The notes below the pieces were generated by a model, which worked only from the letters and a program-made list of their open reading frames with translations, ran no database searches and was not told where the DNA came from. The translations under genes and the position numbers were made by a program. Shown here in pieces: positions 8,956 to 20,590 of a stretch of DNA of 64,000 nucleotides. Every line of letters begins with the position of its first letter. Within the stretch, counting starts at the first letter, position 1. Source of the DNA: Cladocopium goreaui (Eukaryota > Sar > Dinophyceae > Suessiales > Symbiodiniaceae); NCBI GenBank assembly GCA_947184155.2, contig CAMXCT020000127.1, positions 236,945-300,944 of the forward strand, written 5' to 3'.

Positions 8956-11900
8956 CAAAAGGAAATACAGCCAGGAGGTCCAGATGCTGACCCATCGAAC
9001 GATGTTGCAGTGTTTATGGAGCTCTGCGCTGGCAGTGCAGTACTATCGTCAGAGGCCGCAAAAAGAGGGTTTCAAACGTTTGCAGTGGACCATGAATTAA
9101 ATAGGTTTTCACCCAAAGCAAAGATTTTCCAGCTGGATTTGTCGAAGACAGAATCTGAACAGCTGCTATCAGACATGTATCACACCATGAAGCCGCAGTG
9201 GACGCACATGGGATTGCCGTGTGGGACGGCATCAAGGGCGAGAGAGAAACCCGTCAGCAACAAGCTGACTGCTAAAGGGGCACCACAACCAAGACCTTTG
9301 AGGGATCAACACCACTTAATGGGCCTGGCGAACTTGTCGCAAGCAGAGCAACGCAGAGTGGAAGGTGCAAACAAGGTGTATCAAGCTGCAGAAGGGATCC
9401 TTTTTATTATTTTCATGCTGGGGCTATGGGTGTCGATCGAAAACCCTGAGAGATCATGGTTATGGGCTATTTTGGCCTTCTTGGTGAAACGGCGCAACAA
9501 TGCTGATTACACGCAATGGTATTTCCATTTGGCTGACACGACCTTTGATGCATGTCAGCATGGCAGCAATTTTGCAAAGACTACCAGACTGAAAGGTACT
9601 CCGGGTATTTTTGAGCACCTGGGTGGCCAATGCGATGGCTCACACACCCATGCAAACTGGAAGGTCCAAAGGTTGGGACCTCACTGGATTTTCAATACGG
9701 CAGCTGAAGCTGAATATCCGCGATTGCTTGCGGAACGAATGGTGGCGGCAGTAGCGGCCAAGTTGCCTCAACACCTTCTTCAACAAACCATCCGTCGCCT
9801 GCGTTTGGATCTTTTGCAACAAGCTGATAAACAACATAAGTTGGGCGAACAACTCATACCTGAATACAGCAATGTGGCGTTCATGGACGAGCTGCCGCTT
9901 ACTGGGTCCTTCAAGGTATTGGCACAACCTTTCAACCGCACTGGGGGAGACAACGACAAAGGCTGTGCAGCCGGGGGTAGCAATGAGAGTGACCTCTACA
10001 AAATTGGGTTTTATTTTTCACCGGAAGAGCACTTTGACAGGGCCATACATCTCAGGCACCCTGCACTACAGTTTAATATTGTTCCCGATGCTTTGAGAAG
10101 AAATTTGTTCAGGCTGTGCACCATGGGGACCCATGCGATAGCGCAAGAAAGGATTGCGGTTTTGAAGGAGGTGATGAAACTCAAATTGGCGCTGACGTCA
10201 GAAGAGCAGAAATTGCGGGCTGGCATGGAGGCCCATGTGAACACCGTCACTAAGGACAAAGCGTTGGTTTTGTGGAGGAGGCTGCTGATGGAAACCCAGT
10301 TCCCGGACATGAATGTTTGCACCTTTATGGAACAAGGGGTACCTTTGACTGGACAGGAGGCAGAGTCTCCCCTATACTTCAAGAAATATGCCCCTGCAGT
10401 GATGACGGTTGAACAGTTGGATCACCAGGCCGTTTGGAAGCGCAGGGCTATGATGGGGAAAACAATTACTGCAGAGGAAACTGAACAGGAGCGAGACCTC
10501 ATAAAAGAGAGTCAGGAAGAAGTCGAAGCCGGCTTTTTGGAGGGGCCTTTCACTGAAGACCAACTGAACTGCAAACTGGGCACCGACAACTGGAGCTTGA
10601 CCCGACGATTTTGTTTATACCAAGGGGAAGAGAGAAAGATCCGAGTTATTGACAACTACAAGGATTCTGGAGTGAATGCCGCTTTCTCCTCATCCTCATA
10701 CTTGGCGCTGCAGGACACTGACTTTATCGTGGGGTTTTTGCGTTTTGTGATGGTGGTGCTTGCAAGGCGAGATCAAGTGGTAGTACAACTTAGCAATGGT
10801 GAGGTGTTGGTCGGAGCTTGGCATCCTACGATGAGTGCAGGACCGGCCTGGGTTGGAAGATGCATTGATCTCAGCAAAGCCTACAAGCAAGTGGCGATAC
10901 ACAGACAATCGTTGCGCCATGGTGTTCTGGGGTTTAGTACCCGTGAGGGTGGATGGCGTATGTACACAACATGTTCATTGCCGTTTGGCGCCTCGGCTTC
11001 GGTATATTCTTTCAACAAGATCAGCCGAGGAATTTGGCACTTACTGGTTCACAAATTTGGACTCCTCACCAGCGTCTTTTATGATGACTATCCGGTTTTT
11101 GAAGTACAACCCTTAGCTGCTTTGACGTCAAAAATAGTTGACGCCTTTCTGAACGTTTTAGGCTGGAGGCATGCTGTGCAAGGCAAGAAGGCTGTAGATT
11201 TTTGCAGCCAACCGGTTGCTTTGGGGGTACAATTCAACTTGGAAAATATCAGGACTGGTGACCTCGTGGTCCAGAACAAACCTGGCCGAATCGAAAGGAT
11301 TGTTGAAATGATTAATTTGGTGAAGGAAGGTGAGGGGAAAACAAAGTCCCTTGTCGCGTCGTTGGCTGGGCTGATGAACTTCGCTGGAGGTTTTGTACTT
11401 GGCCACCATTTCAAGCTTGGATCCCATGCCCTGAACGCCTGGGCGTACAACCACAGTGTGTCACAGGCAGATGTCAGACAGGTCTGCGACTATCTGCTAA
11501 CAGTTGCCAAAGAGGTACAGCCCAAGAGGATACGCCTACATGACTCAGACCTCCCGTGGATCATTTACACGGACGGGGCCTATGAAGATGGCAAAGGCAC
11601 CTGGGGCGCTCTGGTTCACGACCCTTTGTCTGGCCAGAGACTCATCTTTGCAGGTGAGGTGCCGGCAGTGTTGATCTCTTACTGGACAGCAACAGTTGGT
11701 GAGCAATTAATTTGTGAAATCGAATTGTTTGCTTACATATGTGTAAGGTGGCACTTACGGAGAGAACTGAATAATCGGTATGGGATTGTGTTCATTGACA
11801 ACGAGTCCAGCAGAATGACTCTGATTAAGAGGAACTCTCCTTCCCATGCAATGTTCTTGATGGTGTCCTTACTGAGCCTACTGGACGTGGTGTTACCTTG

Positions 11901-12099
11901 TAGCGCTTGGTGCGAGCGGGTACCGAGCGCTTCTAACCCTGCTGATTTGCCGTCACGTGGGAAGTCAGCCGAACTTGGCAAATTGCTTCATGCTACTGAC
12001 TGCGGTGACATACAGTTGCCAGCCTACGTTTTGAACTTTCTTAGAAGGGACCAGTTCGACGTTGAGCTGGCGGAGCTTGTGAAATTCGAAGCTTTGTGA
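8956..12099 (+). CDS. Pol of element 2: C5-methyltransferase-like domain, reverse transcriptase, RNase H
   Basis: The frame has 1,047 codons and is in phase with gag after one TGA; residue numbers here count from 9010. Domains in order: a cytosine-C5 methyltransferase-like fold (residues about 1-250) with motif I FMELCAGSAVLSS, motif IV LPCGTAS (catalytic Cys71), motif VI IENPERSW and a late EAEYPRLLAERM; a linker; reverse transcriptase (about 510-750) with CIDLSKAYKQVAI (Asp619), SLPFGASASV and the catalytic FYDDYPV (Asp691/692, a variant YxDD box); RNase H (about 848-985) with YTDGAYEDG (Asp854), CEIELFA, FIDN (Asp929) and VPSASNPADLPSRG. There is no DDE integrase or aspartic protease, as expected for tyrosine-recombinase elements. 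Retrotransposon-borne methyltransferases are known in dinoflagellates. Motif VI is ENP rather than ENV, and the enzyme's activity is unproven. Confidence 0.85.
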   Translation, partial: QKEIQPGGPDADPSNDVAVFMELCAGSAVLSSEAAKRGFQTFAVDHELNRFSPKAKIFQLDLSKTESEQLLSDMYHTMKPQWTHMGLPCGTASRAREKPVSNKLTAKGAPQPRPLRDQHHLMGLANLSQAEQRRVEGANKVYQAAEGILFIIFMLGLWVSIENPERSWLWAILAFLVKRRNNADYTQWYFHLADTTFDACQHGSNFAKTTRLKGTPGIFEHLGGQCDGSHTHANWKVQRLGPHWIFNTAAEAEYPRLLAERMVAAVAAKLPQHLLQQTIRRLRLDLLQQADKQHKLGEQLIPEYSNVAFMDELPLTGSFKVLAQPFNRTGGDNDKGCAAGGSNESDLYKIGFYFSPEEHFDRAIHLRHPALQFNIVPDALRRNLFRLCTMGTHAIAQERIAVLKEVMKLKLALTSEEQKLRAGMEAHVNTVTKDKALVLWRRLLMETQFPDMNVCTFMEQGVPLTGQEAESPLYFKKYAPAVMTVEQLDHQAVWKRRAMMGKTITAEETEQERDLIKESQEEVEAGFLEGPFTEDQLNCKLGTDNWSLTRRFCLYQGEERKIRVIDNYKDSGVNAAFSSSSYLALQDTDFIVGFLRFVMVVLARRDQVVVQLSNGEVLVGAWHPTMSAGPAWVGRCIDLSKAYKQVAIHRQSLRHGVLGFSTREGGWRMYTTCSLPFGASASVYSFNKISRGIWHLLVHKFGLLTSVFYDDYPVFEVQPLAALTSKIVDAFLNVLGWRHAVQGKKAVDFCSQPVALGVQFNLENIRTGDLVVQNKPGRIERIVEMINLVKEGEGKTKSLVASLAGLMNFAGGFVLGHHFKLGSHALNAWAYNHSVSQADVRQVCDYLLTVAKEVQPKRIRLHDSDLPWIIYTDGAYEDGKGTWGALVHDPLSGQRLIFAGEVPAVLISYWTATVGEQLICEIELFAYICVRWHLRRELNNRYGIVFIDNESSRMTLIKRNSPSHAMFLMVSLLSLLDVVLPCSAWCERVPSASNPADLPSRGKSAELGKLLHATDCGDIQLPAYVLNFLRRDQFDVELAELVKFEAL

Positions 12100-12124
12100 A
12101 GTCTCTTGATCGGCTGAAACCATA

Positions 12125-12512
12125 GGGGGAAGAAACAAGCCTACAATGTCAGTTTGCCAAGTTTGCGTGAAAGTTTGTGAGTCGACCCACGTGAAACCTT
12201 TGGTGGCAAGTCGACGTGAGAAAACCATGCGGAACGCAAACTCAGATCGGTATCGTCCCCCGACTCGCCGTTTGAAAAAGAAAGTGTGAAGCTGAGCGAC
12301 AGATGTTTCCAATGATTGAATTGTCCAGATTGGCGGTGATGTGACTGTGGTTTTATTTTCACGAAAGGGTTGGTTCAGTTTACGCGTATACCCGAGCGGC
12401 ACACATGAAACGCGGCGCATGCTTACCTATACGGAATACAACCATACTTATGCACTTCCCCCGTTTTGGTTTTAATGTCACCCTAGTATACCAACATGAG
12501 AGTGTTAGAAAC
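12125..12512 (+). repeat. Split direct repeat B1
   Basis: This block of about 388 bp starts GGGGGAAGAAACAAGCC, 25 bp after the pol stop. It ends GTGTTAGAAAC, overlapping the first two bases of A2. It recurs at 13037-13423 with a handful of substitutions and one indel. Open frames inside it occur in both copies and are not thought to be genes. Confidence 0.88.
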
Positions 12513-13004
12513 GTTGAGGCTCAGCGTGCTGATCCTTCTGTTTCTTAATACTCGGCGTAAGGTCATGGACCTAAAGCGTACATGTTGGTTAAGGGTGTTG
12601 ATTATGGGATTGTGCATTTGGGTTAAGTGGTGAGCCTTGCGGCGCGTGTAGCGTTATGTAGTGCTGCGTTGTACGCCTGACTGAATCTAGAGATCCTGCT
12701 GTGTATTGGAATCTGACACGGTTCTGTGTAGTGATGGGTTCCTGTGTTTGCTAGGGAATGTTTTGAAAAACCTTTTCCCCAGGTGATTTGTTGTGTTGGC
12801 CTTTTGAATTTCAGAAGCGTTTGACACAACGTTGCAGGAACTCAAAACTTTTAAACACTGCACTATTTAAACATTGTTGGCAACCTATTTGAGAAATGAT
12901 TTCGGATTATGTTTTCAATTTCGAAATTTTTCATCCCAAACTAGGGTAGGGAGGGAGGGTGCTCTTAAATTTTAGAGCACTTGATATCACGAAATTTTCG
13001 CTCT
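12511..13004 (+). repeat. Split direct repeat A2
   Basis: This is the second copy of the 494 bp A repeat (5451-5944), about 98% identical by eye. It is followed by a 32 bp spacer (13005-13036) before B2. In this class the B1-A2 junction has the same order as the closed circular intermediate. Confidence 0.9.
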
Positions 13005-13036
13005 CCCACCCAAGAGTCTTTGAACCCACCCCTCAG

Positions 13037-13423
13037 GGGGGAAGAAACAAGCCTACAATGTCAGTTTGCCAAGTTTGCGTGAAAGTTTGTGAGTCGACCC
13101 ACGTGAAACCTTTGGTGGCAAGTCGACGTGAGAAAACCATGCGGAACGCAAACTCAGATCGGTATCGTCCCCCGACTCGCCGTTTGAAAAAGAAAGTGTG
13201 AAGCTGAGCGACAGATTTTTCCAATGATTGAATTGTCCAGATTGGCGGTGATGTGACTGTGGTTTTATTTTCACGAAAGGGTTGGTTCAGTTTACGCGTA
13301 TACCCGAGCGGCACACATGAAACGCGGCGCATGTTTACCCATACGGAATATAACCATACTTATGCACTTCCCCCGTTTTGGTTTAACGTCACCCTAGTAT
13401 ACCAACATGAGAGTGTTAGAAAC
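13037..13423 (+). repeat. Split direct repeat B2; right end of element 2
   Basis: This is the second copy of B (12125-12512). It ends at GTGTTAGAAAC and the sequence then departs into host DNA (TTTACGAGACC), placing the element boundary at about 13423. Confidence 0.88.
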
Positions 13424-13745
13424 TTTACGAGACCACTCGATGTTCTTCACAGGTCATGGACAATGCTCATGGTAGGTAAGAAAACAATAGCAGTATGTCC
13501 CTTCGCAGCGACACTTATCCCTGAGCCACAAGCCTTGTAATAGTTCCCACCAAACAAGGGCGGTTTCGTCTCCTGCAATTCTTGATGTTGCTTTTGCTTC
13601 AGACATCCTCACGCACTTAGTCGCATGAAGGTTACATCCCTAAAGACCTATCCCTACACGCAAAGTGCCTCAACCGGGCGTCCATCGGTTGAGGCACCTT
13701 GGCCCCTCTAATTCACATAGTTGGCCAACAAACTGATTATCTTGC

Positions 13746-14036
13746 TTGTGGTTCTTATTGCTGTCTATGGCACAGGGTGGGTGGAATTCAGATGTTGAGA
13801 CAAGATGCATGCAAGAAGTTGTTGATGCCGAGGAAGTTCGGACATTGCAACAACAAAAACGTAAGAAGTGGTGGAGAGGCCAATGGGGGAAATCTACGTA
13901 TGAAGCGAAATGGATGCAGGAAATTGAGAGGCACCTAGGGGGAAGGGAAAGTTCGATATTGAAACAGGATGAGCGCAAAAAAATGTTGAGAGATATCCCC
14001 CCACCTACCTTTCGTCCCCCCCTCTCAAATTGACCC
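13746..14036 (+). CDS. Hypothetical basic, Trp-rich exon
   Basis: The forward frame from 13746 encodes a highly charged segment (VDAEEVRTLQQQKRKKWW, then YEAKWMQEIERHL) that looks protein-like rather than random. It is followed by a proline-rich end (IPPPTFRPPLSN). I recognise no family. It could be an exon of an unidentified gene or a remnant of another element; boundaries are not resolved. Confidence 0.3.
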
Positions 14037-15490
14037 ATCATGCTTGAGCTTGGTGTGACCGAACCATCGAATTTGAGCTAATGACCGCACGAAAATGTTT
14101 CATGTCGAATGTTGCTATGCAAATTCTTGCACGTTTTGGTTTGTGCTGTTTGGTTTTCATCGGGGCGTCAAAGAACTGTAGCCGAACATTTCGTCAATCT
14201 ATGGCAATGTGTGTGTGTGTGTTCAGATTGGGGTACACAATTTCCATTCAGTAGGCATAAATCGTCCAATTATCAACCTGATTCAACAAATATGCATTGC
14301 GTGATGAACATTGTTTTTTGCTGACAAAAATGGACATTGGATCACGATTCATGGAACCAAACCTTGCATGCAATTTAGGGGACAATCCAGCTTAGTGATA
14401 TGCGCAGCAGTTGAATCATTCACCGTCCACTTGTGCAGAACATAATTGCTTCGGTTCTTTACCATCAGCGCATAGCAATGGAAGAGGTGGAAATTGAAAC
14501 ACTTGCAACAGTGTCGCGATTTCTTTCTTGACATTTGTTTAGAAATAGCTTGACACTTTTTGTTGCGTGAGTAAACCACATGGGGTTCCACAAAAACTAA
14601 ATCATGACCGCGTTTGCATCCGATGGAAACATTAAAAACATCATTAGATTCGGACCATTCGGATAATTTGTCTATGTTTGTGCTTGCATCGCCCCAATTT
14701 TCAACTAGTGTTTTTTTGATCTGAAGGTGGGCATCATTCCTTGGCAATGATTGATGCAGAAAGCGAGTCGGCGTCCAAGTGAATGTCAAAATTCTCAAAA
14801 CGAAACAGACTCATACAAATTCGCTATGTGGTTCCTTAGATTTGTTTGCTATGGTTTTTGTAGTGCAACATTGTTTTTTTGCCAGGCCAAGGCTGCAGTT
14901 CTTCCAAAGTGAGGCAAGTTGTTGTGACAGTGACGATGTCTCAGGCAATTTTTTTTGGCACAGTCCGATGGGTGTGGCATCTCTGCCCAGGTTTCCCGGG
15001 TTGGTGCAGAAGTACCAGAGGACGCGATGCCAACATTCATGATGTTTGATGTTTGTTGAAATGTGGTGTTTGTGTAGAATTTTTCATTGCAATGGTTTTG
15101 TCAGGAATGGTGTCAAATGTATAAACAAAAAATAATAATTCTGTAAACACTCAATTGACAACCCAGCATCTAAGGTGACGCGGAGAAAGTATCAGTTGCA
15201 AGCATTTATATATATATATATAAATGTTTTATCAGATGCATTGATCCCTCAACAATTAAATCAATTTGTTTTTGCGTATTGGCAAGGAATTGGCGTGGGA
15301 TGAAGATGAGGAAGAGGTTTGTGGGTCCCGAACCAGGGAAAAGGATTTGAAAAAACTAGACAAAACGCATTGTTTTTATTTAAAACAATTGAACTATTGT
15401 TTTTTTGCACACAGGTTTGCCCATTCGGTCAACATTTCCGGAATTACAGGCAATAGATAACACGTGAAGACCAGTTGATCGAATGGCGTT
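14037..15490. other. No recognised gene; one 149-codon reverse frame
   Basis: A reverse-strand frame at 14798-14349 is cysteine- and basic-rich (SRKKSRHCCKC) but has no known domain, and coding status is unclear. A TA microsatellite (ATATATATATATAA) lies at about 15207-15224. The rest shows nothing. Confidence 0.35.
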
Positions 15491-15496
15491 GGTATC

Positions 15497-15726
15497 GCTA
15501 AGCAGCAACAACAACAAGAAAACAAAACAACAAGACAACGAGACAACAAAACAACAAGACAACAAAACAACAAGACAACAAGAAAACAACAAGACAACAA
15601 ACAAGAAAACAACAAAACAACAAAACAACAAGATAACAAAAACAAAAACAACAACAATAAAAACAACACCAGCAACAACAACAATAATAATAACAACAAC
15701 ACCAACAACAACAACCACAACCACAA
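15497..15726 (+). repeat. (CAA)n-rich microsatellite
   Basis: About 230 bp are built almost wholly of AACAAC, AAGACAAC and AATAAT triplets. Long open frames on both strands here (Gln/Asn/Thr-rich or Val/Leu-rich) are products of the triplet repeat. Confidence 0.9.
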
Positions 15727-18700
15727 AATGTCAACATTTTTTTTTTTCATTTCCGGAAGGTCTACTCTGGCTAAATTAAACAAATGCAATGTCGGACCCA
15801 ACCTGGTTTTGTTAAGGTTTGGAAACCCCATTCTGTCGATTCACTGCTGTGTTTAGGGGTCCCATTTGGGAGCACCGGGGGCGTTCCAAGAGGTTCTCAG
15901 TTTGCTCCACCTGGAGATGGATCAACCATGGGGTACCAAAAAACATCAAAAGACCCATGGAACTGATTTAGTTTTATGTTTTAATATTAACCAATATCTT
16001 GAATCCCAACCGTCCATTTTTTTGGGCCAATACTTTGACCCATACCCCTCCATACCTAGGTTTTGTTTAGCTTGGACCTTCCATTTTGGGACTGAACCAC
16101 CTGCCATCCTAGTGGATTTAATCAGCACATCCAAACACCCACGACAAGGTCTCAGCTTCCATCGCATACTCGTCCAGTCAGGTGCCTTTAAATTGCCAGT
16201 TTTGCAAATGTCGCGCTGATGCGAAATGGACATTCCAAATGTCAGTCTATTTGCTGATATTCCTTTTGCCCAAATTTCGTAGCAAAGGATTGGCAATACC
16301 TTGAAGCACTGCTTCTGCAATTATAGCTATAGTTTATTCCTCATGCTTGCCTAATTAGATGTTTTTTTGATAGAGAGGATTGCCACAGGCTCAAGATTGG
16401 GCCTTCGAAGATAGCTGGGATGTCGAGGGGTCTGGGCCCTGATGGCCCTGTGAGAGGTGCAGTGATGCAGTCACACAAAAAAATATTCCGATAGTTGCAC
16501 TATTATCAAAAACCACAACGCTTATTTGCTGTGTTGCTTTCCACTGGTTTGGCATGCTGCCAGTCTTGATTCAACTGGTTGCTTACAATCATTTGAAGTA
16601 CGAACTGTGCACAGTTCCGGTGGCTAAACATTTAAGAGGCACATTGACATCCTAAACCATACAAAAACACCAACTTCATGACATTTTCTACACAGTGCCA
16701 GATGAAGTTGCCACTCCAGGTTGGCATTTGTCTATCCAGGTTTCGTGAAGAAGTCCCTTCTCCAGCGCTCAACTTCCCCTTCGAACTTGATCTGTTGGAA
16801 GACCCAGGGTCTCAGAGTGATGGAGTTCGGAACCTGGTGTTTTTTCTTGAACATATCAAAACCCCAAGGAATAACTGTAGCCACATGAATGGATCTCATT
16901 GTTGGCAAACTTGTGACAATGTTGTCCAGTTTATTTCAGCTTCGCAGATTTCAATGTGTGCAACTTAAAGCAACCTGCCTTCCCGGCAGCTTTTGTTGCA
17001 TGTAGACGGGGCCATATTGTTCGTGCATTGCCAGGTTTCAAAAGAGGGCAGTTCGAAGAGTGGAGAGAAGTGAGCCAGCTTCTGAGCAGTCGGAGATTTT
17101 TTTTCCCTGGAAAATAAGATATTAATTACTCTAAAATCTCATGACTGATCATCATTTTCCCATTGCATTTGTGGGTCGCCGCCGCTTATGGATAAATCCA
17201 ATAAGACTTGTCAACCAGCCGTTGGGCTTCCAAGGATTAGCAGTCATCAGCCACCCAAAATTTGAGAGAATGATGCTGTGCGCACAGGCATGTCATGGTG
17301 GCGGCACACACCTCTGCTGGCAAGACTGTGGGACTCTTTGTGCGGCCTGAAGAGCTTTAACACTCTGATAGTCTGTGATTCAAATATATGTTCGACTGGG
17401 TGTGTCTGAAAATGGGGGAAAACCGTGTACCCCTAATTCATGGCATTTCTGCAGGGGAAAATCAACCACTGGAATTTTGGGTACCTGATTTTCAGACAAA
17501 CCCAAATGCTTTCGTTGATTTTATGTGCATAAAACATAGCAGCACGGCTTGGCTTGCTTGCAAATGTTTAGGTGGTCGCAGAGTATGCAGTTGCCCATGC
17601 TCTACAGCGTGGGATGCGTACCATCTACACCTCTCCGATAAAGGCAGGAATGGTGGAAGTGGGGTGAATGATTGGGAGTACTGGAACAATAAACCTGTGC
17701 ATTTGGGGAGGTGGTCAATTTCCATAGCCAACTCAGTAGAAAGCATAGAGTCACTGGTTTACATGGTGGCAATTGCATTGTGTCTTACAACCTCCGCAAT
17801 CTCGTTTTTGCTTTTTGGGCCTGCTCGAAGAAAATGCCTAAGACACAGAAATGAATACAGAAAAAATCATATACAATCGTTGTTTCATTTTCCTTTCCTT
17901 ACCAGAAACTCCTGCGTGCAATGCAATTGAGATGCAACTTCTATACCCAACCCAGATGCCCGGGAAGTCACACCATCAGGCGCTATCGAATCAGAAATTC
18001 CAAGAGTCCAGATCTCAAACCGACATCGCGGCAGTGCATTGAGAGTTTTGTCGGAAGTCAAGGGGATTCCATTGTTTGCTAGGTACTTGAGAGCCTTTGG
18101 TAAGTCACAGAACAAAAGGCTTTTCTTTCTGAATTGTGCAGTGTATGATTGATTGTGTTCGATAGCTTTCAGAGACCACAACCTCCGCATTTTCGTGGGT
18201 TGCTGAATCTGAATAATACTCAGGTTCACGCGTCGTTTTGAAGGGCTTGGCTCAATTGGCATTGCTTGGAACCTCAGTTTGATGGGCATTGGCAGATACC
18301 ACCTGTGAGCATCCCCATGCCGAGGTGACTGGCGATGTGGCTGTGAATCCTGAGGCATTCCCAGAGATGGACAGGATGGATATCCACTTTACCCGTCGAA
18401 GATCGTCGACGCAAATTCAAGCCCCGATGACTGTAAAATTATTCAGAGATATGAGATACGTAAAAGACAACATTTGCGGCTCATTGCTTTGACTCCGGTG
18501 CTTCCAGAAACGACACCTGAGAGTCACTCGAAAACGATCTTGTTCTTCCGGTACTTCTCCGGTGGTGCATGCGGTCTTATTTAGCCAAAACACAAGACAA
18601 TGATAAACGATGTGAGTACAGCCGAGGGATTTGTTGGATGCGAACAATAGGGCAGAGCTCGTTCAATCCCGAGGCCAGCTGTGTCATCATGACCACAGAG

Positions 18701-20326
18701 ATTCTTCGTGGGCTTCCCAGCACTGAGCTGATCTGAGGGGGACCATCAGTATGTTAGCCTTGGGGCCGACAATTTTGTCACTAGTTTCTTTTTTCCCTGA
18801 GCCTAAGTTTTTTTTACTTCAAATAATCTCCATAGACATGCTGGAATGCCACGCCAGTGGAATCTCACCTCGGTTAGGTTCGATGCTCTACCGTGGCGAC
18901 AAAGGTCTCCGAGAGGCTCCTTCCTGGGTATGTTGACCTTTTTCTGCAGCCTAAACCTCGTGTGTATTTGCTCATAGGGGTATCACAGGGGCATTTATGA
19001 GACATTGATGCATATTTATGTGATTCTTTGTGGGTGGGACATTGGTGATTGATTGTATTTGCACAGGTCAAGTGGGTGATTTTTGATGAGGCGTGCCCAG
19101 CATGGCCTGAGCTGCTACATGTTGCTGTACATGCGCTTTGTCAACTTGCGGCAATGAAACAAACAAGATTGAAACATACAAACTATTTGCGGCTCTTTGG
19201 CAACTCTGCATTCCACATTGAGCGGAGTTTAATCCTGTAGATTGAGGATCAAGTAGACCTTCTGGTCTTCAGCAAAGCTTCAAGACACACTCTTGTTCTG
19301 GTCATCTCAATCCTTGCACTTTTGTGTTTCCTGATGGATCCTGATGGTATGGTCAGGAAATGTCAAAAAGGTTCCAGGATTTTGCTGGGAGGTCTCTTAA
19401 AGTTTGGGGTGACTGGACGGTGTGTGTCGGAGCGTCTTGATCCAAAGAGGCCTCGAGCCAGGCCGAACGGGGCGGAGTTCAGGTGGCGCCTGATCCATTC
19501 GCCCATGCCACGTCCGTGTGAGCCCATCTCCAAACTTGCTGGCTTCGTGAAGGTTGCAACTCAGGACTGATGTTTTTTGAAAGGCTCAAGTAAAGCAGTA
19601 AAGGTATTGCCAGTACGAGCCAGTCTTGGAGATTTGGATCGAACTCCAGATATTCTTTTTTCACTGGTCCAACGTCATAGTGCACTCTGAAGGAGGTGAA
19701 GAAAACTACTCGTGCTCAAAAGAGAGTTGCTGCACCATCCATTTTGAGCTACCGACCAAAAAAACTTCGACAAGTGAAGAAGGACCTTCGCAGATTGCAC
19801 ACACAGTGTTACCGCGGAGTTGTGGTGGTTGATGTATGTTCCACGCTTGGCTGTAAGGCCCACTTCTGATCTGCTGTGTGTCTTCAGTCTGAACTTTCGA
19901 CTGCCGCTCTTTCCTCGAAAAGCCTTGACTTTTTCCCCCAAGTTGGCTGCTGCACCTTGGCCAGGCTTCTGCATTTGAGTCATTCACTGGTTGTGGTGTT
20001 CCATGGATCTCACAAATTTACATACTCAAATTGACATGTCAGTTGCAATTTGTGTTAGTTGCCACTCTTTGAGAACCGTTGCATTTTTTGTCATGGTTTG
20101 GTTTGGCTCTGTGTGCAAACATTTTGTCTTTGTTTGTCTTCTTTTGCCGTGGTGTCTGCCTTTCTGCCCATTGGTCATATCTTTCGAACCAAGATAAACG
20201 AGGAATCTCTGCATTTAGAGTTATTCATGTTGCCCCACAATCTGGGCCATTGCCCAATTTCCCTTTCAGTTGTGGACGACGTCCCCGCTTTTATTGGCTA
20301 GGAAACTCTGTCCTTTCTGAGTCCAG
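15727..20326. other. Intron-like or intergenic DNA, no gene recognised
   Basis: Many short frames occur on both strands, none with a domain I can name. A forward frame at 19322-19570 (MDPDGMVRKCQKG, then FGVTGRCVSERLDPKRPRA) may be an exon of the La-motif gene that follows, as it lies just upstream on the same strand, but the match is weak. Confidence 0.35.
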
Positions 20327-20590
20327 GACACCAAGAAGAAGCAGCCAGGAGCACGGCAGCAGGTGGAATACTACTTCTCGGAAGGTGGGCAAGGCTACTG
20401 TAAGATTTCACTTGTAGTCGAGCGGGTTTGGAGTTTCTGCCGTGGCAGGAAATCTGGTGGGTGATGCCTTCCTGCGGTCCCTCATGGATTCTGATGGTTG
20501 GGTGAGCCTTGAGAAAATCATGACATTTCCGCGGATGAAGAAGCAGAAGCTGCAGAAGCTTTCCCTCCCAGAGGCCATGGCCATGGGGAT
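20327..20590 (+). CDS. La-motif exons (LARP/La-related RNA-binding protein), partial gene
   Basis: Two exons read together as a La motif. Exon 20327-20384 follows CCAG and encodes QQVEYYFSE. After a GT-started intron, exon 20449 to about 20590 follows GGCAG and encodes GNLVGDAFLRSLMDSDGWVS and then IMTFPRMKKQKL. The joined text follows the La-motif pattern (QVEYYFS-NL-D-FL--LMD-DGWV-L--I--F-RMK). La motifs bind RNA 3' ends or mRNA tails, and in LARPs act in translation and mRNA stability. A further small exon-like piece (VAQLLLESD, about 20944-20970) could supply the end of the motif. The rest of the protein is not identified, so whether this is La, LARP1, LARP4 or LARP6 cannot be said. Confidence 0.65.

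Larger units (their letters stand above)
5451..13423 (+). mobile_element. Split-direct-repeat retroelement (Ngaro/PAT/DIRS type) with a methyltransferase-RT pol
   Basis: The 7,973 bp unit is laid out A1 (5451-5944), ORFs (6180-12099), B1 (12125-12512), A2 (12511-13004), B2 (13037-13423). A1 and A2 differ at about nine of 494 positions by eye; B1 and B2 differ at about six positions plus one indel. This arrangement is the signature of tyrosine-recombinase retroelements that use a circular intermediate. A1 starts and both B copies end at a shared AC (AAC) core, and no target duplication is seen, as expected for a tyrosine recombinase. ORFs in order are recombinase N-terminal part, gag-like zinc protein in two frames, and methyltransferase-RT-RNase H. 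The copy looks fairly recent but damaged: the recombinase catalytic half is missing and gag has a frameshift. Confidence 0.85.

Noticed and set aside
12965-13332. ORFs inside the B repeats, present twice
   Set aside because: Duplicated only because the repeat is duplicated; they differ in length between copies and lack domains.
15483-15779. Long Gln/Asn/Thr-rich and Val/Leu-rich frames on both strands
   Set aside because: They are produced by the CAA triplet repeat and have no other protein-like content.
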